Shown here: positions 52,301 to 61,722 of the stretch, piece after piece
Position numbering within the stretch: position 1 is the stretch's first letter
How the letters are laid out: every line of letters starts with the position of its first letter
Source of the DNA: DAOUJI01 sp965219565
Lineage (GTDB): Bacteria > Chloroflexota > Dehalococcoidia > Lucifugimonadales > JAGWBF01
Assembly: GCA_965219565.1 (NCBI GenBank)
Contig: OZ244780.1
Span: 124,001 to 188,000 of the forward strand
Direction of reading: 5' to 3'
Length of the DNA: 64,000 nucleotides
Notes under the pieces: model-generated
Told to the model about the DNA's origin: nothing
Databases searched by the model: none
Seen by the model: the letters and a program-made list of their open reading frames with translations, nothing else
Program-made: the position numbers and the translations under genes

Positions 52301-53905
52301 CTAGCGGCTGAAGATGGGGATGGGCAGCTTCCTTATAAAAAACGAAACCACGAACAATGCCAGGCCCACTCCCATCGCCGTTGCAGCTATCGGAATAGTT
52401 CCCGATACCATGTCTGAAGACATGGACGAGAACACGTCCGAGACGATGTCAACGATGCTTGTGGGTATATCCGGTTCATCGATGATGATGTTGTTCAACA
52501 AACTCTCAATCGCCCTCTTCACCACTATGGCGATTATCAGCGCTATGGCGCCGCTGATGAACAGGACGATGCCTGGGATACGGAACAGAGACGCCATGCG
52601 AGGATATTGCAAGGCGCCCAGCAGCAGGGTCCCCACCACGACAGCGACTATGGTCAGCGTCAATCCCAGGCGGGTGGTCGCATTATAGTCCCTGGCCGGT
52701 TCCAGATCGTCCAGAAATTCCTCACGCGTCTTGTCATCGGCCTCGGCGGCGATCTCCACGAGGTCCAGGCGGCGGTCTTCGTCAAGTTCCTCGTCCACGA
52801 ACTCTTGGATCGCTTCATCAATGACCGGGCCTGCAATGGTGGCCGCCGTCGTTTTCAGCGCCCCCTTTATGTCTCCCTCGCTAAGCGGGACCTTGATGGC
52901 GGCTTCCTGATCCCGTAGAGCGTTGACGGCTGAGCGCGGGAACGCAGGTTCGGCCTCCAACTCCTCGATAGCACGGTCGAAAATCAGGTCGGAGACGCTG
53001 TCGCTCAGGGACCTAGGGTCACGCAACTCTGGGATGGTCTCAGGAATTCGCCCCTCTTCCAACTCCTTCCACAGAAAGGCCAACTCCTCCGCCATCTCGA
53101 CGGCGCCGTCGACCTCCTTGGTTGGAATCTCGTCGACGGTTTCCGAAAGCGCTCTGTTGATGACCGGGGTGGCGATTGTAGATGCCGCCGTTTTGAGCAC
53201 ACCCTTCGTGTCGACAGCGACAAGGGACTTCTTAATCGCGTCTTCCTGCTTTAGCAGGCCGTCGATGCCTGATTGGAGGAACGTAGGGTCGGACTCCAGT
53301 TCCTCGATTGCTCGATCAAAGATAAAGTCAGCGATGCTGTTGTTAAGGGATGACGGGTCCCGAAGCGCGGGGATAGTTTGAGGAGGCTCGCCCTCTTCAA
53401 GCCCTTTCCAGAGGGCGGCCAGCTCGTCCGCCATCTCTTCGACGTCCTCTACCTCCTGGGTCGGAATCTCGTCGATGCGCCGGTCAATGTAGGCGAGGAC
53501 CGTGGGCTTGATGTTGTCGATGGGCGTAGCCAGTTCAATGAATACCTGAGCCTCTTCCGAGTCCCGCTTCAGGTAGTCTAGTGCGCCCGTGAGAGCATTC
53601 TCGATCTGGCCCTGGAGATAAACGGGTGGAAGGATGCTTCGCGTGACCTCCACGACGTCTTCATGGGGGACTTCAACTCCGGCCACCAGATATTCCGTCT
53701 GTTTCTCAAACTCCGGGTCTAAGAGGACCTCGTCGTAAATCCGGTCGTAGACCGAATTCTTAGAGATGTTCTCGGCGTAGAAATCGGCGGACAGGAAATT
53801 GCTGCGGAAGCCGCTGACAACCACAAAGCACAGGAACCCGACGATAACGACTACAGCAAGGACTAATCCCAGTATCGGGCGCAAGACCGCCAACACGAAA
53901 ATCAA
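52301..53905 (-). CDS. Membrane protein with large duplicated extracytoplasmic domain
   Basis: About 534 residues. One N-terminal helix (LRPILGLVLAVVVIVGFLCF), a long soluble part of about 350 residues and three C-terminal helices (LTLTIVAVVVGTLLLGALQY, IPGIVLFISGAIALIIAIVV, AATAMGVGLALFVVSFFIRK). The soluble part contains a clear tandem duplication of about 116 residues. One unit begins DEIPTQEVEDVEEMADELAA and the other DEIPTKEVDGAVEMAEELAF; both contain SIADFIFDRAIEELES-like and GVLKTAASTIATPVI-like segments. I start it at TTG 53905, where GGGGAGG lies 6 nt upstream, rather than TTG 53953. Function unknown. Confidence 0.75.
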   Translation of the reverse strand: MIFVLAVLRPILGLVLAVVVIVGFLCFVVVSGFRSNFLSADFYAENISKNSVYDRIYDEVLLDPEFEKQTEYLVAGVEVPHEDVVEVTRSILPPVYLQGQIENALTGALDYLKRDSEEAQVFIELATPIDNIKPTVLAYIDRRIDEIPTQEVEDVEEMADELAALWKGLEEGEPPQTIPALRDPSSLNNSIADFIFDRAIEELESDPTFLQSGIDGLLKQEDAIKKSLVAVDTKGVLKTAASTIATPVINRALSETVDEIPTKEVDGAVEMAEELAFLWKELEEGRIPETIPELRDPRSLSDSVSDLIFDRAIEELEAEPAFPRSAVNALRDQEAAIKVPLSEGDIKGALKTTAATIAGPVIDEAIQEFVDEELDEDRRLDLVEIAAEADDKTREEFLDDLEPARDYNATTRLGLTLTIVAVVVGTLLLGALQYPRMASLFRIPGIVLFISGAIALIIAIVVKRAIESLLNNIIIDEPDIPTSIVDIVSDVFSSMSSDMVSGTIPIAATAMGVGLALFVVSFFIRKLPIPIFSR

Positions 53906-54026
53906 GCCGCACCTCCCCTTTCCGTCGACGTCTCTCCGCCAGCTTTTCCGCAACGAGGTGTGAATCTCCGGCGTACTATATCAGACTTGGTCCGGCAGTT
54001 TACGCTTCAAGGGGCGGGTTGGAGGA

Positions 54027-54461
54027 TCAATAGACCAGGGACTGTACCCAGAAAGAGCAGCCCCACAGCTCGGCGCCGCCGATTTTATGCTTGCGTCTCG
54101 GCTCGGCCTTGACGCACTCGGCCGCAGGCAATCCCTCCAGGATGACCCTACGCATCAGGCTTTTCACGGAAGAGGGACTGTTGGCTGACACATACTTTTC
54201 CAGCTCTGCGTAGGCTTCGGCATCGTCGGACAAGTCAACCAGGACCAGCACCTCCAGGTTATAAACCGACTGGGGGTCCGTTGCCCGGTATTCCGCCGCC
54301 GCCGAGTGGTTGGAGGCCTGGAGGTCCCGTATCACCGCCGCCGGAAACTCCTGGATGCAATCTGGCGGGTGATTGTACACTCGAAGGCCTTCCACCGTCC
54401 CCAATTGGGCCGCCATCTCGTCGACGATGGCTTTGAGTTCCCCCGATGTTGGAGCTACCAT
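54027..54461 (-). CDS. Phage head-completion or neck protein (putative)
   Basis: A 144-residue protein starting MVAPTSGELKAIVDEMAAQL and containing AVIRDLQASNHSAAAEYRA and LEVLVLVDLSDDAEAYAELE, with a small C-terminal Cys/Trp-containing end. No precise family recognised. The start ATG overlaps the stop of the connector gene (ATGGTAG), so it belongs to the head module. It is the last phage-like gene on this side. Confidence 0.65.
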   Translation of the reverse strand: MVAPTSGELKAIVDEMAAQLGTVEGLRVYNHPPDCIQEFPAAVIRDLQASNHSAAAEYRATDPQSVYNLEVLVLVDLSDDAEAYAELEKYVSANSPSSVKSLMRRVILEGLPAAECVKAEPRRKHKIGGAELWGCSFWVQSLVY

Positions 54462-55303
54462 CCCTGACCCCCTACCGGGTTCTTGCGGTAGGCCGCCAGG
54501 AGCAGCGCCACGTCCGGATCCAAGGCTTTGGACACGCCGCCCAGCCCGGTCCGACGCTGTTCCGCTGCTTGGAAGCCTCCGTCCCGCCGCTTCCACAGGC
54601 GCGACGCCTGTATGAGGCAGGCCTCGGCGACCCCGTTGGGGTACACCAGCCTGGCGATAGGTGAGCCGTCAAAGTGAGCCGCTGCCGCCGTTCCGTTCAC
54701 ACCCCGGACGATAGTCAGTTCGCTGACTGATACTGCAGTGACGTACAATTGCTCATTGTCTATCAAGAGGGTCTGGCCTGCTGATAGATTCGCGGCGGTG
54801 GTGACCGTAATGGCGGTTGCGCCCGCCGACAGTTCCTCTCCTTGGTTCACAGCGGCGCCGGTGTCTTCCGTCACCTCCCTGTATCCCCACTTGCCGTTCA
54901 CCTCCACCGTTCGGAGTCCCGTGGGGAAGAGAGTCTTGCTGCCCGCGTCCACATCCACCAGCGCCCTGGTATAGGGGCGGCCCCAGGGCTTGTCTGGTCG
55001 AGCGTTTGGCGGATAGAGCAGATAGTCAGTAACAGCCCATATTGCCTCGAAGGTTCGGTCTCGGTCATCGTCCGTCCTGAGCGAGGTTACGTTTATCAGG
55101 TCGGGGACTCCTAGCTCCTTCCCTCCGTCGCCGTCGAAGAACCGGGACTCCTCCACAACATAGAACCTCCGGTTGCAGTAGTGGTCGATGAGCCTGGACA
55201 CTGCCTCCAGAAGGTCCAGCAGCCTGGAATCGTAGGCGGCGCCTGATATGTTCAGGACACCCGCCGATTTCAGAGTCGTCAGGTCAGCGTAAGCGTTGGT
55301 CAT
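54455..55303 (-). CDS. Phage head-tail connector (gp6-like) with inserted domain
   Basis: A 282-residue protein. The N-terminal YADLTTLKSAGVLNISGAAY, DLLEAVSRLIDHYCNRRFYV and DGDGGKELGVPDLINVTSLR fit HK97 gp6-type adaptors that sit below the portal. A middle beta-rich insertion (GEELSAGATAITVTTAANLS, GQTLLIDNEQLYVTAVSVSE) is a small domain found in some adaptor proteins. The end is helical (GVAEACLIQASRLWKRRDGG). GGAGG-like sequence precedes the ATG. Confidence 0.75.
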   Translation of the reverse strand: MTNAYADLTTLKSAGVLNISGAAYDSRLLDLLEAVSRLIDHYCNRRFYVVEESRFFDGDGGKELGVPDLINVTSLRTDDDRDRTFEAIWAVTDYLLYPPNARPDKPWGRPYTRALVDVDAGSKTLFPTGLRTVEVNGKWGYREVTEDTGAAVNQGEELSAGATAITVTTAANLSAGQTLLIDNEQLYVTAVSVSELTIVRGVNGTAAAAHFDGSPIARLVYPNGVAEACLIQASRLWKRRDGGFQAAEQRRTGLGGVSKALDPDVALLLAAYRKNPVGGQGW

Positions 55304-55390
55304 AGCAGCCTCCGCGCGGCTCCTTCCCGTTTCAGGGAAGGAGCCGGTAAATCGGTCTCAAGGTCCTGGAGATGGCGGCGGCGGCCCGCG

Positions 55391-55843
55391 CTACACTTCT
55401 ACGTAGAAGATATAGGCGTGGCCGGCAAGTCCGGCGGCTGAGCCTGTGGCCTTGCTGCCGGTGAGGTAGTCGGTCCTCCCCCCTTTGGCGTCCAGCCGTT
55501 GCATGGACTTGCCGTTAACGCCCTTGTGGTCGATGTTGCCTTCCACGCCTTTAGCGGCGTTCACGTCCAGCCCGTCGATCAGATTGTCCGATGACCGGTT
55601 CCCTCGGGAAGCGGAGCCGAAATCTACGGTGCACGCGGCGCTGGAACTGGCAGTTCGGTCTATGACCAACCGGACCACGATGATTGGACCGGCCTCCGGG
55701 TTTCGCCAGGCCAACACCCCTCCTCTGGCATCGGAGCTTCCCAGGGAAGCCTTGGCGCACTTCAGGGCCGCAGGAGCGACGTCCGAGGTGAGCATGTCCT
55801 TCACCTGCTCGGCGAGGGGGCTGTCTTTCGACGGGTTGGCCAC
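55391..55843 (-). CDS. Putative phage structural (head decoration) protein
   Basis: A 150-residue beta-rich protein lying directly downstream of the capsid gene, the place where decoration or stabilising proteins are usually found. It reads GPIIVVRLVIDRTASSSAAC, NLIDGLDVNAAKGVEGNIDH and ends HAYIFYVEV. No named family recognised, assignment by position and composition. Confidence 0.6.
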   Translation of the reverse strand: MANPSKDSPLAEQVKDMLTSDVAPAALKCAKASLGSSDARGGVLAWRNPEAGPIIVVRLVIDRTASSSAACTVDFGSASRGNRSSDNLIDGLDVNAAKGVEGNIDHKGVNGKSMQRLDAKGGRTDYLTGSKATGSAAGLAGHAYIFYVEV

Positions 55844-55885
55844 GCGTTTCTCCTTGGGTAGCAGAGTCCCGGTGGGCGCGGCGGT

Positions 55886-57220
55886 CTACGCCACGCCCGT
55901 GATGTTGTACTGCAAAGCTGTGTGGGTTGCGGTGGACCTGCTTCCCGTTCTCTCGGCGAAGGCAATTCGCAGGCTCACCACCATGATGTTCTGTCGCTTC
56001 TGGATGTCTCGATCAGTTTCGATGGCAAGCTCCCGGCGGAAACCGACCCTCCATTGGGACCGGTTCACGATGAGCAGCCGTCCGGTGTTTGTCACGTTTC
56101 CTGCGTCGGTCACCTGTCCGTCGGTGTCCGCCAGCTTCATCTGCTCCGACACGATGACAGGGATCCCTTCAACGGCACCAAGCTGCCCCCTTAGCACGGT
56201 GGCGTTGGGCCCCAGCTTGTCCAGGGTGCGGAAGGTGTCCACGCTCAAGGCCCGGATGTACGTGTTCACGTCCATGAGGTAGGCCAGTTCGGACGGCCGC
56301 ACGCCGTACTTGCCGAGCTTGCCCCGCACTTCGTTGAACATGCCGTCGGACACGGCGGCGCTATGGTCGTTGGCCTGGGCGGTGTTGTCCACCAGCGGCA
56401 GATGAAGCAGCCCGTCGAATCCCAGCAGCCAGTGTCCCTTGCCCACGTCAGACTTTGATATGGTGGCTTCGTCAGCGTTGATGTTGTTCACCGTCGTCGC
56501 ATCGCCGTTGAGGACCACGTCGTCGATTACCTCCGCGGCGTTGCGCACCAGCCCGCTGCGGACCTCCTGGGCCATGGCAATCACCGCGTCCTCGTCCAAC
56601 GTCAGGGACCAGGGCACCTGGCCCACCAGCTCGTAGGAAGTCAGCGTCTGCTTGGCGGTGTTCAACGCCGTCGCGGTCACGGCCAGGTTCTCGGTGCCGG
56701 GATACCAGTTCACGTCGCCCAGCTGAAGCGGTATCTCGAAGGGGTCCGAGGGCATATCCACCCTGGAGAACAGCGGAGCCACCATGGTCTCCAGGTTCAC
56801 GTCCATCCAGAGGGTCGAGGCTTCCTGGGTGGGGACCAGTTCGTCGCCGGAGCCGGCTGTGGTGGAGTCCATGGCCGCTTTCAGGTTCGACTGCCACTCC
56901 TCCAGCATCCGAGGGTTCAGGCCCAGGGGTTGGCGTATCTGGGCGTTGAGCAGACTCCGCATGTAGGCCAGGTCCAGCAAGTCCAGGCCCTGGTACTTCC
57001 CGTAGGGCACCCTGGGCCGGTCCTGCCCGCCGTACTTGCCCAGGAGCGCTTGCTTCTCTCCGTTCTTCCACATCTCCCGGATGCGGGCAATCTGGGCCGA
57101 AACTCGGCTCACCTCTTCCTTGAGCGGAGGAAGCTCACTGTCGATGCGGGCGTTGTAGAACTCCCGCACACCGGCCACTTCCTTCTTGATTAGGTCCAAG
57201 TCTTGAGCGCTGATGGTCAT
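55886..57220 (-). CDS. HK97-fold major capsid protein
   Basis: A 444-residue capsid protein. The first about 130 residues are a coiled-coil delta-type scaffold (LDLIKKEVAGVREFYNARID, EVSRVSAQIARIREMWKNGE). Next comes the HK97 core: STLWMDVNLETMVAPLFSRV, VPWSLTLDEDAVIAMAQEVR, VLNGDATTVNNINAD, LAYLMDVNTYIRALSV, GIPVIVSEQMKLADTDGQV and QWRVGFRRELAIETDRDIQK. The order portal-protease-capsid is standard. Removal of the N-terminal arm by the protease encoded upstream is expected. Confidence 0.9.
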   Translation of the reverse strand: MTISAQDLDLIKKEVAGVREFYNARIDSELPPLKEEVSRVSAQIARIREMWKNGEKQALLGKYGGQDRPRVPYGKYQGLDLLDLAYMRSLLNAQIRQPLGLNPRMLEEWQSNLKAAMDSTTAGSGDELVPTQEASTLWMDVNLETMVAPLFSRVDMPSDPFEIPLQLGDVNWYPGTENLAVTATALNTAKQTLTSYELVGQVPWSLTLDEDAVIAMAQEVRSGLVRNAAEVIDDVVLNGDATTVNNINADEATISKSDVGKGHWLLGFDGLLHLPLVDNTAQANDHSAAVSDGMFNEVRGKLGKYGVRPSELAYLMDVNTYIRALSVDTFRTLDKLGPNATVLRGQLGAVEGIPVIVSEQMKLADTDGQVTDAGNVTNTGRLLIVNRSQWRVGFRRELAIETDRDIQKRQNIMVVSLRIAFAERTGSRSTATHTALQYNITGVA

Positions 57221-57289
57221 CTCTCCTCCTTGAGTTTGTGAGTTTTGTCCTTCCGTTTCCCAATGTCTCTCGTTGCTCTTCCGGGACGC

Positions 57290-57994
57290 CTAAGCAGCGG
57301 GGTGGGCGACAAACCGTAGGCTCTCCACTACTTGCCGCAAGGCGTCGTCCCAGGGGACCCGTTCCATCTCCTCCAGTCCCAGGCTGGCGTAATAGGCCTC
57401 CATCCTTGGCGAGCGGCTCAAGGCCTTCCTCAGGGCGCCCTGGTTGGCCGGAACGGGAGCCGCGCTTATCTCCAGCAGTTCCTGTTCCAAGAACCGCACA
57501 CCCAACGCCTTGCCCGTGTCCGCGTCCCTCCGCAGCTCGTACCTGATGGGCCTGAAACCCACCGACACTCCCCGCTGGTAGCCGTCCCGGTAGAGGTCGG
57601 CCACCTCCCGAGCAAAGTCTGTTGGCGCGAACTGCACCCGCGCTACGAGGTTGTTCCCCTCGGCCCACAGCTCCCTCGTGCGGCCTATGGCAGGCCTGGT
57701 GTAGTCGTGGGCCCACAGGAACACCGGGTTCTTGAGATAGGACTGGAGACGCCATCCCTGCAGCGAAATCACGTCGCCGTGGCGGTCTACGTCGTCGTTG
57801 GAAACGACGAACGCCATTTGCTGCTCTCCGGCTTCCGTTGCTGACGCTTGCGGGAAGGCCGGAGCTGAGACGGATTCACCGGCGGCCGCGACCGAGGTCC
57901 ACTTCCGCAAATAGGGCGCGTCGCTGAGTCCCTGCCGGTATGAGTCCAGCGACTCCAACAGCCGCTCCCGTTCCCATTGCTCTATGTCGTTCAT
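57290..57994 (-). CDS. HK97-type prohead protease
   Basis: A 234-residue serine protease (peptidase family U35/S78). VSNDDVDRHGDVISLQGWRL precedes NPVFLWAHDYTRPAIGRTRE with the active-site His, RDGYQRGVSVGFRPIRYELR carries the catalytic Ser, and LEISAAPVPANQGAL is the conserved end of the domain. The N-terminal 45 residues are an extension. It lies between a terminator-like hairpin and the capsid gene. Confidence 0.93.
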   Translation of the reverse strand: MNDIEQWERERLLESLDSYRQGLSDAPYLRKWTSVAAAGESVSAPAFPQASATEAGEQQMAFVVSNDDVDRHGDVISLQGWRLQSYLKNPVFLWAHDYTRPAIGRTRELWAEGNNLVARVQFAPTDFAREVADLYRDGYQRGVSVGFRPIRYELRRDADTGKALGVRFLEQELLEISAAPVPANQGALRKALSRSPRMEAYYASLGLEEMERVPWDDALRQVVESLRFVAHPAA

Positions 57995-58043
57995 GCAGGG
58001 CGCCTCCCTTCCGATTTAGTTTTCGCTCTTCTGGGGCCAGGGC

Positions 58044-58080
58044 AAAAAAAGAGGGACAGACCCGATTCAGGGTCTGTCCC
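58044..58080 (-). terminator. Hairpin with T-run, minus strand
   Basis: 11-bp stem GGGACAGACCC/GGGTCTGTCCC (58053-58063, 58070-58080) with a 6-nt loop, followed on the minus strand by TCTTTTTTT. It lies upstream of the prohead protease, so it would isolate the protease-capsid genes from anything transcribed from the right. A similar hairpin is found at 63327-63364. Confidence 0.85.
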
Positions 58081-58314
58081 ATCGGCGCTGAAGCGGCCGG
58101 GCTGGCAATCCGGCCTTTTGTGACGCTCCAAATTCAGGCTACCGCCCGCCGCCCCAAGCGGTCAACGGGCCGATGTCACCTCCGCTCATGTTCCTGTCCC
58201 ATCTGGTTTCAGAAAGCCGTCGGGTAGGGTAGAATGCATGCGTTCCGTTATCCGTAGGTTGCCCCTTCTCCCTTCCCTGCCCGTAATCCCCCATGAAAGG
58301 ATTCAACGGCGACA

Positions 58315-59736
58315 ATGACCCGCTTAGTCGTGATTCCTCTGGCATCCATACTGGCCGTGGTCCTTTTGGCCCTGGCCGGGCTGGCCGTGGCTACAGCCCA
58401 AGCCTCCGACCCGGATGTCAGCCCGTTCTACGACTCAAACGGCAACGGGGTGATTGACAGGGACGAGGTTATAACAGCCGTCGCAGACTATTTCGCGGGT
58501 GTCATCACTAGAGACCAGGTCCTCGTCATCGTCCAGTACTACTTCAGCGGTGAGGCAGTCCCAGATATAGAGGACATCCTGCCGGATGAGCCGCCCACCC
58601 GGTCCCTGAGTGAGGTCATCGAGGATGTGCGCCCGGCGGTGGTGTACGTCCGAAATCTCAAGGTGGGCAGCGGGAGCGGCGTCATATTCAAGACCGAAGG
58701 CGAGACGGGGTACGTGATGACCAACTCCCACGTCGTGGACGACATGGAGGAGGGCCTATGGGTCAGGACCGATGACGAAGAGTGGTACACTGCCACTTTG
58801 CTGCGAGCTGACCCCATCCGCGACCTGGCCGTGGTCACTATTTGCTGCGGTGAGTTCACGGCTTTGGACTTCGCTCAACCAGAGGACGTCGAGGTCGGGG
58901 ATGACGTGGTGGTAATGGGCTACCCGGACCCATTGTCGTATGACACAGCTACGGTGACTAAAGGCATCGTGTCAGCGTTACGATATCGCTGGAGCCGAGC
59001 TAGCATAATTCTGCAAACTGATGCTGCCAGCAATCCTGGCAACAGCGGCGGCCCCATACTGTCCACTGACGGCCTTATAGCAGGCATCGTTCACTCGCGC
59101 TCCGAGGAGGGACGTGACGACCGTCCCCGTTTTGGGCTGAGTTATGGAGCGGCTGTGGCGACCATACAGGAGCACATGACTTCGCTGATTACGCCCGGAG
59201 GTGAGTTTATCTTCGAGGATATCTCAGGCGAGCTTCGCCACCAACCCGACGATGACAATATCGTGCAACGCGTATTCAATATGAACTATATCGATGGCCG
59301 AGCCGATGTAGAGCTAGAGACAACCTTCACGAACCCGTATTCTGCCAGCACACAGCTTTGGTCCTACGGATTAACGGTCCGCTATGACCCCGACAGACAA
59401 GATGATGAAGACCTGCCCGATCTCAGGATTCTTATTGACAGTGAACGCAGATGGCGGGTACAGATGGCCGTGACTGGGCCTGATGAGGTTATCGCTAGTG
59501 GACAAGCCACCAACATTATGGTCGACGAAGGGGAACGGAACCATATCAAGGTAAGGGCCGTTGGCGATACAGCTCAGTTGTACATAAACGGCCAGCAGGT
59601 TGGGGGCAACATAGACATTAGCTCCGTGCCCCATCCTGGCGACATCGGAGTGTTCACCGGCTATTGGACCGGCAGTGAACGTGACGGGGCCGTAACTGAG
59701 TTTGAGAACTTGCGCGGCAAGCTGCTTGACCAGTGA
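58315..59736 (+). CDS. Secreted trypsin-like serine protease with EF-hand/dockerin-like and C-terminal lectin-like domains
   Basis: A 473-residue exported protease. Signal peptide (SILAVVLLALAGLAVATAQA). Calcium-type loop in DSNGNGVIDRDEV (about residue 43) within a dockerin-like pair (ITRDQVLVIVQYYFSG). HtrA/trypsin-like catalytic domain with His in VMTNSHVVDD, Asp in ADPIRDLAVVTI and Ser in SNPGNSGGPILSTDG. The C-terminal about 150 residues (LWSYGLTVRYDPDRQ, AQLYINGQQVGGNIDISS, DIGVFTGYWTGSERDGAV) look like a laminin-G/concanavalin-like beta sandwich. All three catalytic residues are present. It is oriented against the phage genes around it and is most likely a host or cargo gene. Confidence 0.85.
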   Translation: MTRLVVIPLASILAVVLLALAGLAVATAQASDPDVSPFYDSNGNGVIDRDEVITAVADYFAGVITRDQVLVIVQYYFSGEAVPDIEDILPDEPPTRSLSEVIEDVRPAVVYVRNLKVGSGSGVIFKTEGETGYVMTNSHVVDDMEEGLWVRTDDEEWYTATLLRADPIRDLAVVTICCGEFTALDFAQPEDVEVGDDVVVMGYPDPLSYDTATVTKGIVSALRYRWSRASIILQTDAASNPGNSGGPILSTDGLIAGIVHSRSEEGRDDRPRFGLSYGAAVATIQEHMTSLITPGGEFIFEDISGELRHQPDDDNIVQRVFNMNYIDGRADVELETTFTNPYSASTQLWSYGLTVRYDPDRQDDEDLPDLRILIDSERRWRVQMAVTGPDEVIASGQATNIMVDEGERNHIKVRAVGDTAQLYINGQQVGGNIDISSVPHPGDIGVFTGYWTGSERDGAVTEFENLRGKLLDQ

Positions 59737-59802
59737 AGGGACCACATGCCGCTCTGTGTGCCATCACCACGCCCGCCGCTAGTTGTTTAATGCCCTTAGC
59801 GA

Positions 59803-60273
59803 CTAATAGCACCCCGTCCATTCCACGTCCGACGGCCAGGGTATGAACTCGATCGTGCGGCCGCTTACGGATTTGAATACGGCCAGGTCATCTCTAACCA
59901 GCTCAATCGTGCCCCGACTGTCATCGGAAGTCCAACCCGGCGGCGGATTGTAGTTGCCCAGCATTGGATCGGCCATCCAGACCCGTCCATCGAAGTGAGC
60001 GTCGCGGACACCGCAGTGGACGTATAAAGTGTATGGATACGTGTCTCCGATTTCCGCGCCCGGTCCTTGAGGCGGTCTCTCTAGGAGTTCTGGGTCCACT
60101 GTGGGCATCGGCGCCGGTGTCGCCGTTGGAGATGTTGGTTGAGCGGTCGGGATGGAGGAGCCGTCGCATCCTGCTGTGGCCACTATCAAGAAAACCAACA
60201 GTCCGCCGACAATGCTAAGCCTCGAAACTCCATGCCGCCTTCTCCCCTTTGATTCTTTCATGGCAGCCCTCAT
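59803..60273 (-). CDS. Hypothetical lipoprotein
   Basis: A 156-residue lipoprotein. Positively charged N-terminus (MKESKGRRRHGVSRLSIVGG), hydrophobic helix and lipobox TAGC, then a short Pro/Thr linker (PTSPTATPAPMPTVDPELLE) and a small beta-rich domain with two Cys (LYVHCGVRDAHFDGRVWMAD, WPSDVEWTGCY). GGAGGG 7 nt before the ATG at 60273 supports the start. No family recognised. It lies in the same orientation as the phage genes but is convergent to the protease, so it is probably another cargo gene. Confidence 0.75.
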   Translation of the reverse strand: MRAAMKESKGRRRHGVSRLSIVGGLLVFLIVATAGCDGSSIPTAQPTSPTATPAPMPTVDPELLERPPQGPGAEIGDTYPYTLYVHCGVRDAHFDGRVWMADPMLGNYNPPPGWTSDDSRGTIELVRDDLAVFKSVSGRTIEFIPWPSDVEWTGCY

Positions 60274-60413
60274 CGAATAACCCTCCAGCTGAGGCGCCCC
60301 CCTTGTGGGTCAGGGACACCACCATGAATAAGACGTAGCGGCTCAGGAAAAGGTTCCCGGTGGAGGAGAACTTTTCACCCGCGGGCGGTTCCTTCTCCAC
60401 ATTCTCATTGTAG

Positions 60414-61661
60414 CTAAACGGCCCTCGGCCCGTCGCCCCAGGGCACGTCGGGCATGTTTCTGCTCCGGCGCACCTCGTTTATCGTGAGGACTCCCCGGTC
60501 CAGCAGCAGCGCTTCGCGGTTTGCCCGGTCGTTCTCGTCCTCCTTTAGCGCCTCGATGTCGGCCAGGTCGAACTCCACCCTTACGCCAGAGTGGCCCAGC
60601 ATGGGAAGCAGCTTCTCGTTGATATGCTCCTCCAGGAACTTCATCTCCGGAATCATGGTGTTGCGCCAGAAGATGCGTTCCGCTGTGTTGATGTTCGTGA
60701 AGGTGGCGTTCTGGTAGTCGGACAGAAGTGGCATAGGGACTCCAAAGGTGCGGCTCACGTCCTCCAGGCTCCAGCGCAGGCCCTGGACGAACTCCATCTC
60801 CCTGTGGGTGAATCCCAGCGTCTTAATGTCCTTAATAAAGCTGGCTATGGCGGGCCGGTGGGCGTTTCCTGGGCCTCTGAACCGCCGCTCCCAACGCTGG
60901 TAGAAGTCCTCCACCTCGTCGTCGGTCATCCCCTCCTCGGTGGTGAAGATGACATCGGGTTGAGCCGAGTTCCGGAAGAAGTTCCGGTTGAAGCGCATGG
61001 CGTCCGCCCCCATGTCGGCGGATAAACGCAGGGGCGCCATTGGCGACAGCCCGGCGTACTCGTCCATGGGGTTGAAGTAGCGGAACCAAATCACCTCGTC
61101 TCTCGTATACGGCACAGGCCCTGTCGTTCCCATGTAGACGTATCCTTTGACGTACCGATGTCTGTCTGGCAGCACGCGCATCCGGTCGGGACGCAGAGGC
61201 CAGATTTCCCACCGGCCCTCGTCGTCCGGATCCAGCGCCCAGAAGGCCGAACCCCACAGGCTCAGGTAGGTCTCTGTAGCCCTCCATAGGTCGCCCCTGG
61301 TGTGCCAGGGGTTCACCCGGTCTATAAGCTGCTGCACCGGGTGGTCAGGACTTACCGGAATCCACCCCGAGGAGCCGTCTCTGGCCAGCGCGGTAACCCC
61401 GGGCCGAGCCAGGGCTTCGCTCCGCACCCGAATTGCCGAGTATACGGGCACGGAGGAAGCGTAGTAGCTCCCGTACACCGTTTTGGCCCAGTCCTGTCCG
61501 ACGCCCGAGGTCTCGCTATAGCGGTCCACGTCCACCCGGGAGGTGCGGTTGGCTTTGGCAACGTGCGAGGGACCTAGTCCGTTATCGCTCTTACCCTGCC
61601 TCCGGCCAAGCGCTCCCAGCGCGTGCTGCAACAGATTGGCGGACTTGATTGTGGTTGTCAT
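60414..61661 (-). CDS. HK97-type phage portal protein
   Basis: A 415-residue portal. YASSVPVYSAIRVRSEALAR at the N-terminus, ETYLSLWGSAFWALDPDDEG, PYTRDEVIWFRYFNPMDEYA with the family's conserved GLSPMAPLR, RNFFRNSAQPDVIFTTEEG, VQGLRWSLEDVSRTFGVPMP, LLSDYQNATFTNINTAER and the C-terminal GVLTINEVRRSRNMP. It forms the dodecameric ring through which DNA is packaged by the terminase encoded next to it. Confidence 0.93.
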   Translation of the reverse strand: MTTTIKSANLLQHALGALGRRQGKSDNGLGPSHVAKANRTSRVDVDRYSETSGVGQDWAKTVYGSYYASSVPVYSAIRVRSEALARPGVTALARDGSSGWIPVSPDHPVQQLIDRVNPWHTRGDLWRATETYLSLWGSAFWALDPDDEGRWEIWPLRPDRMRVLPDRHRYVKGYVYMGTTGPVPYTRDEVIWFRYFNPMDEYAGLSPMAPLRLSADMGADAMRFNRNFFRNSAQPDVIFTTEEGMTDDEVEDFYQRWERRFRGPGNAHRPAIASFIKDIKTLGFTHREMEFVQGLRWSLEDVSRTFGVPMPLLSDYQNATFTNINTAERIFWRNTMIPEMKFLEEHINEKLLPMLGHSGVRVEFDLADIEALKEDENDRANREALLLDRGVLTINEVRRSRNMPDVPWGDGPRAV

Positions 61662-61722
61662 GCTTTCCTCCGTTTGATTCTTCTACTGCGCTTCGCCCAA
61701 GGCTAACTGGGGGGTTCGGATA

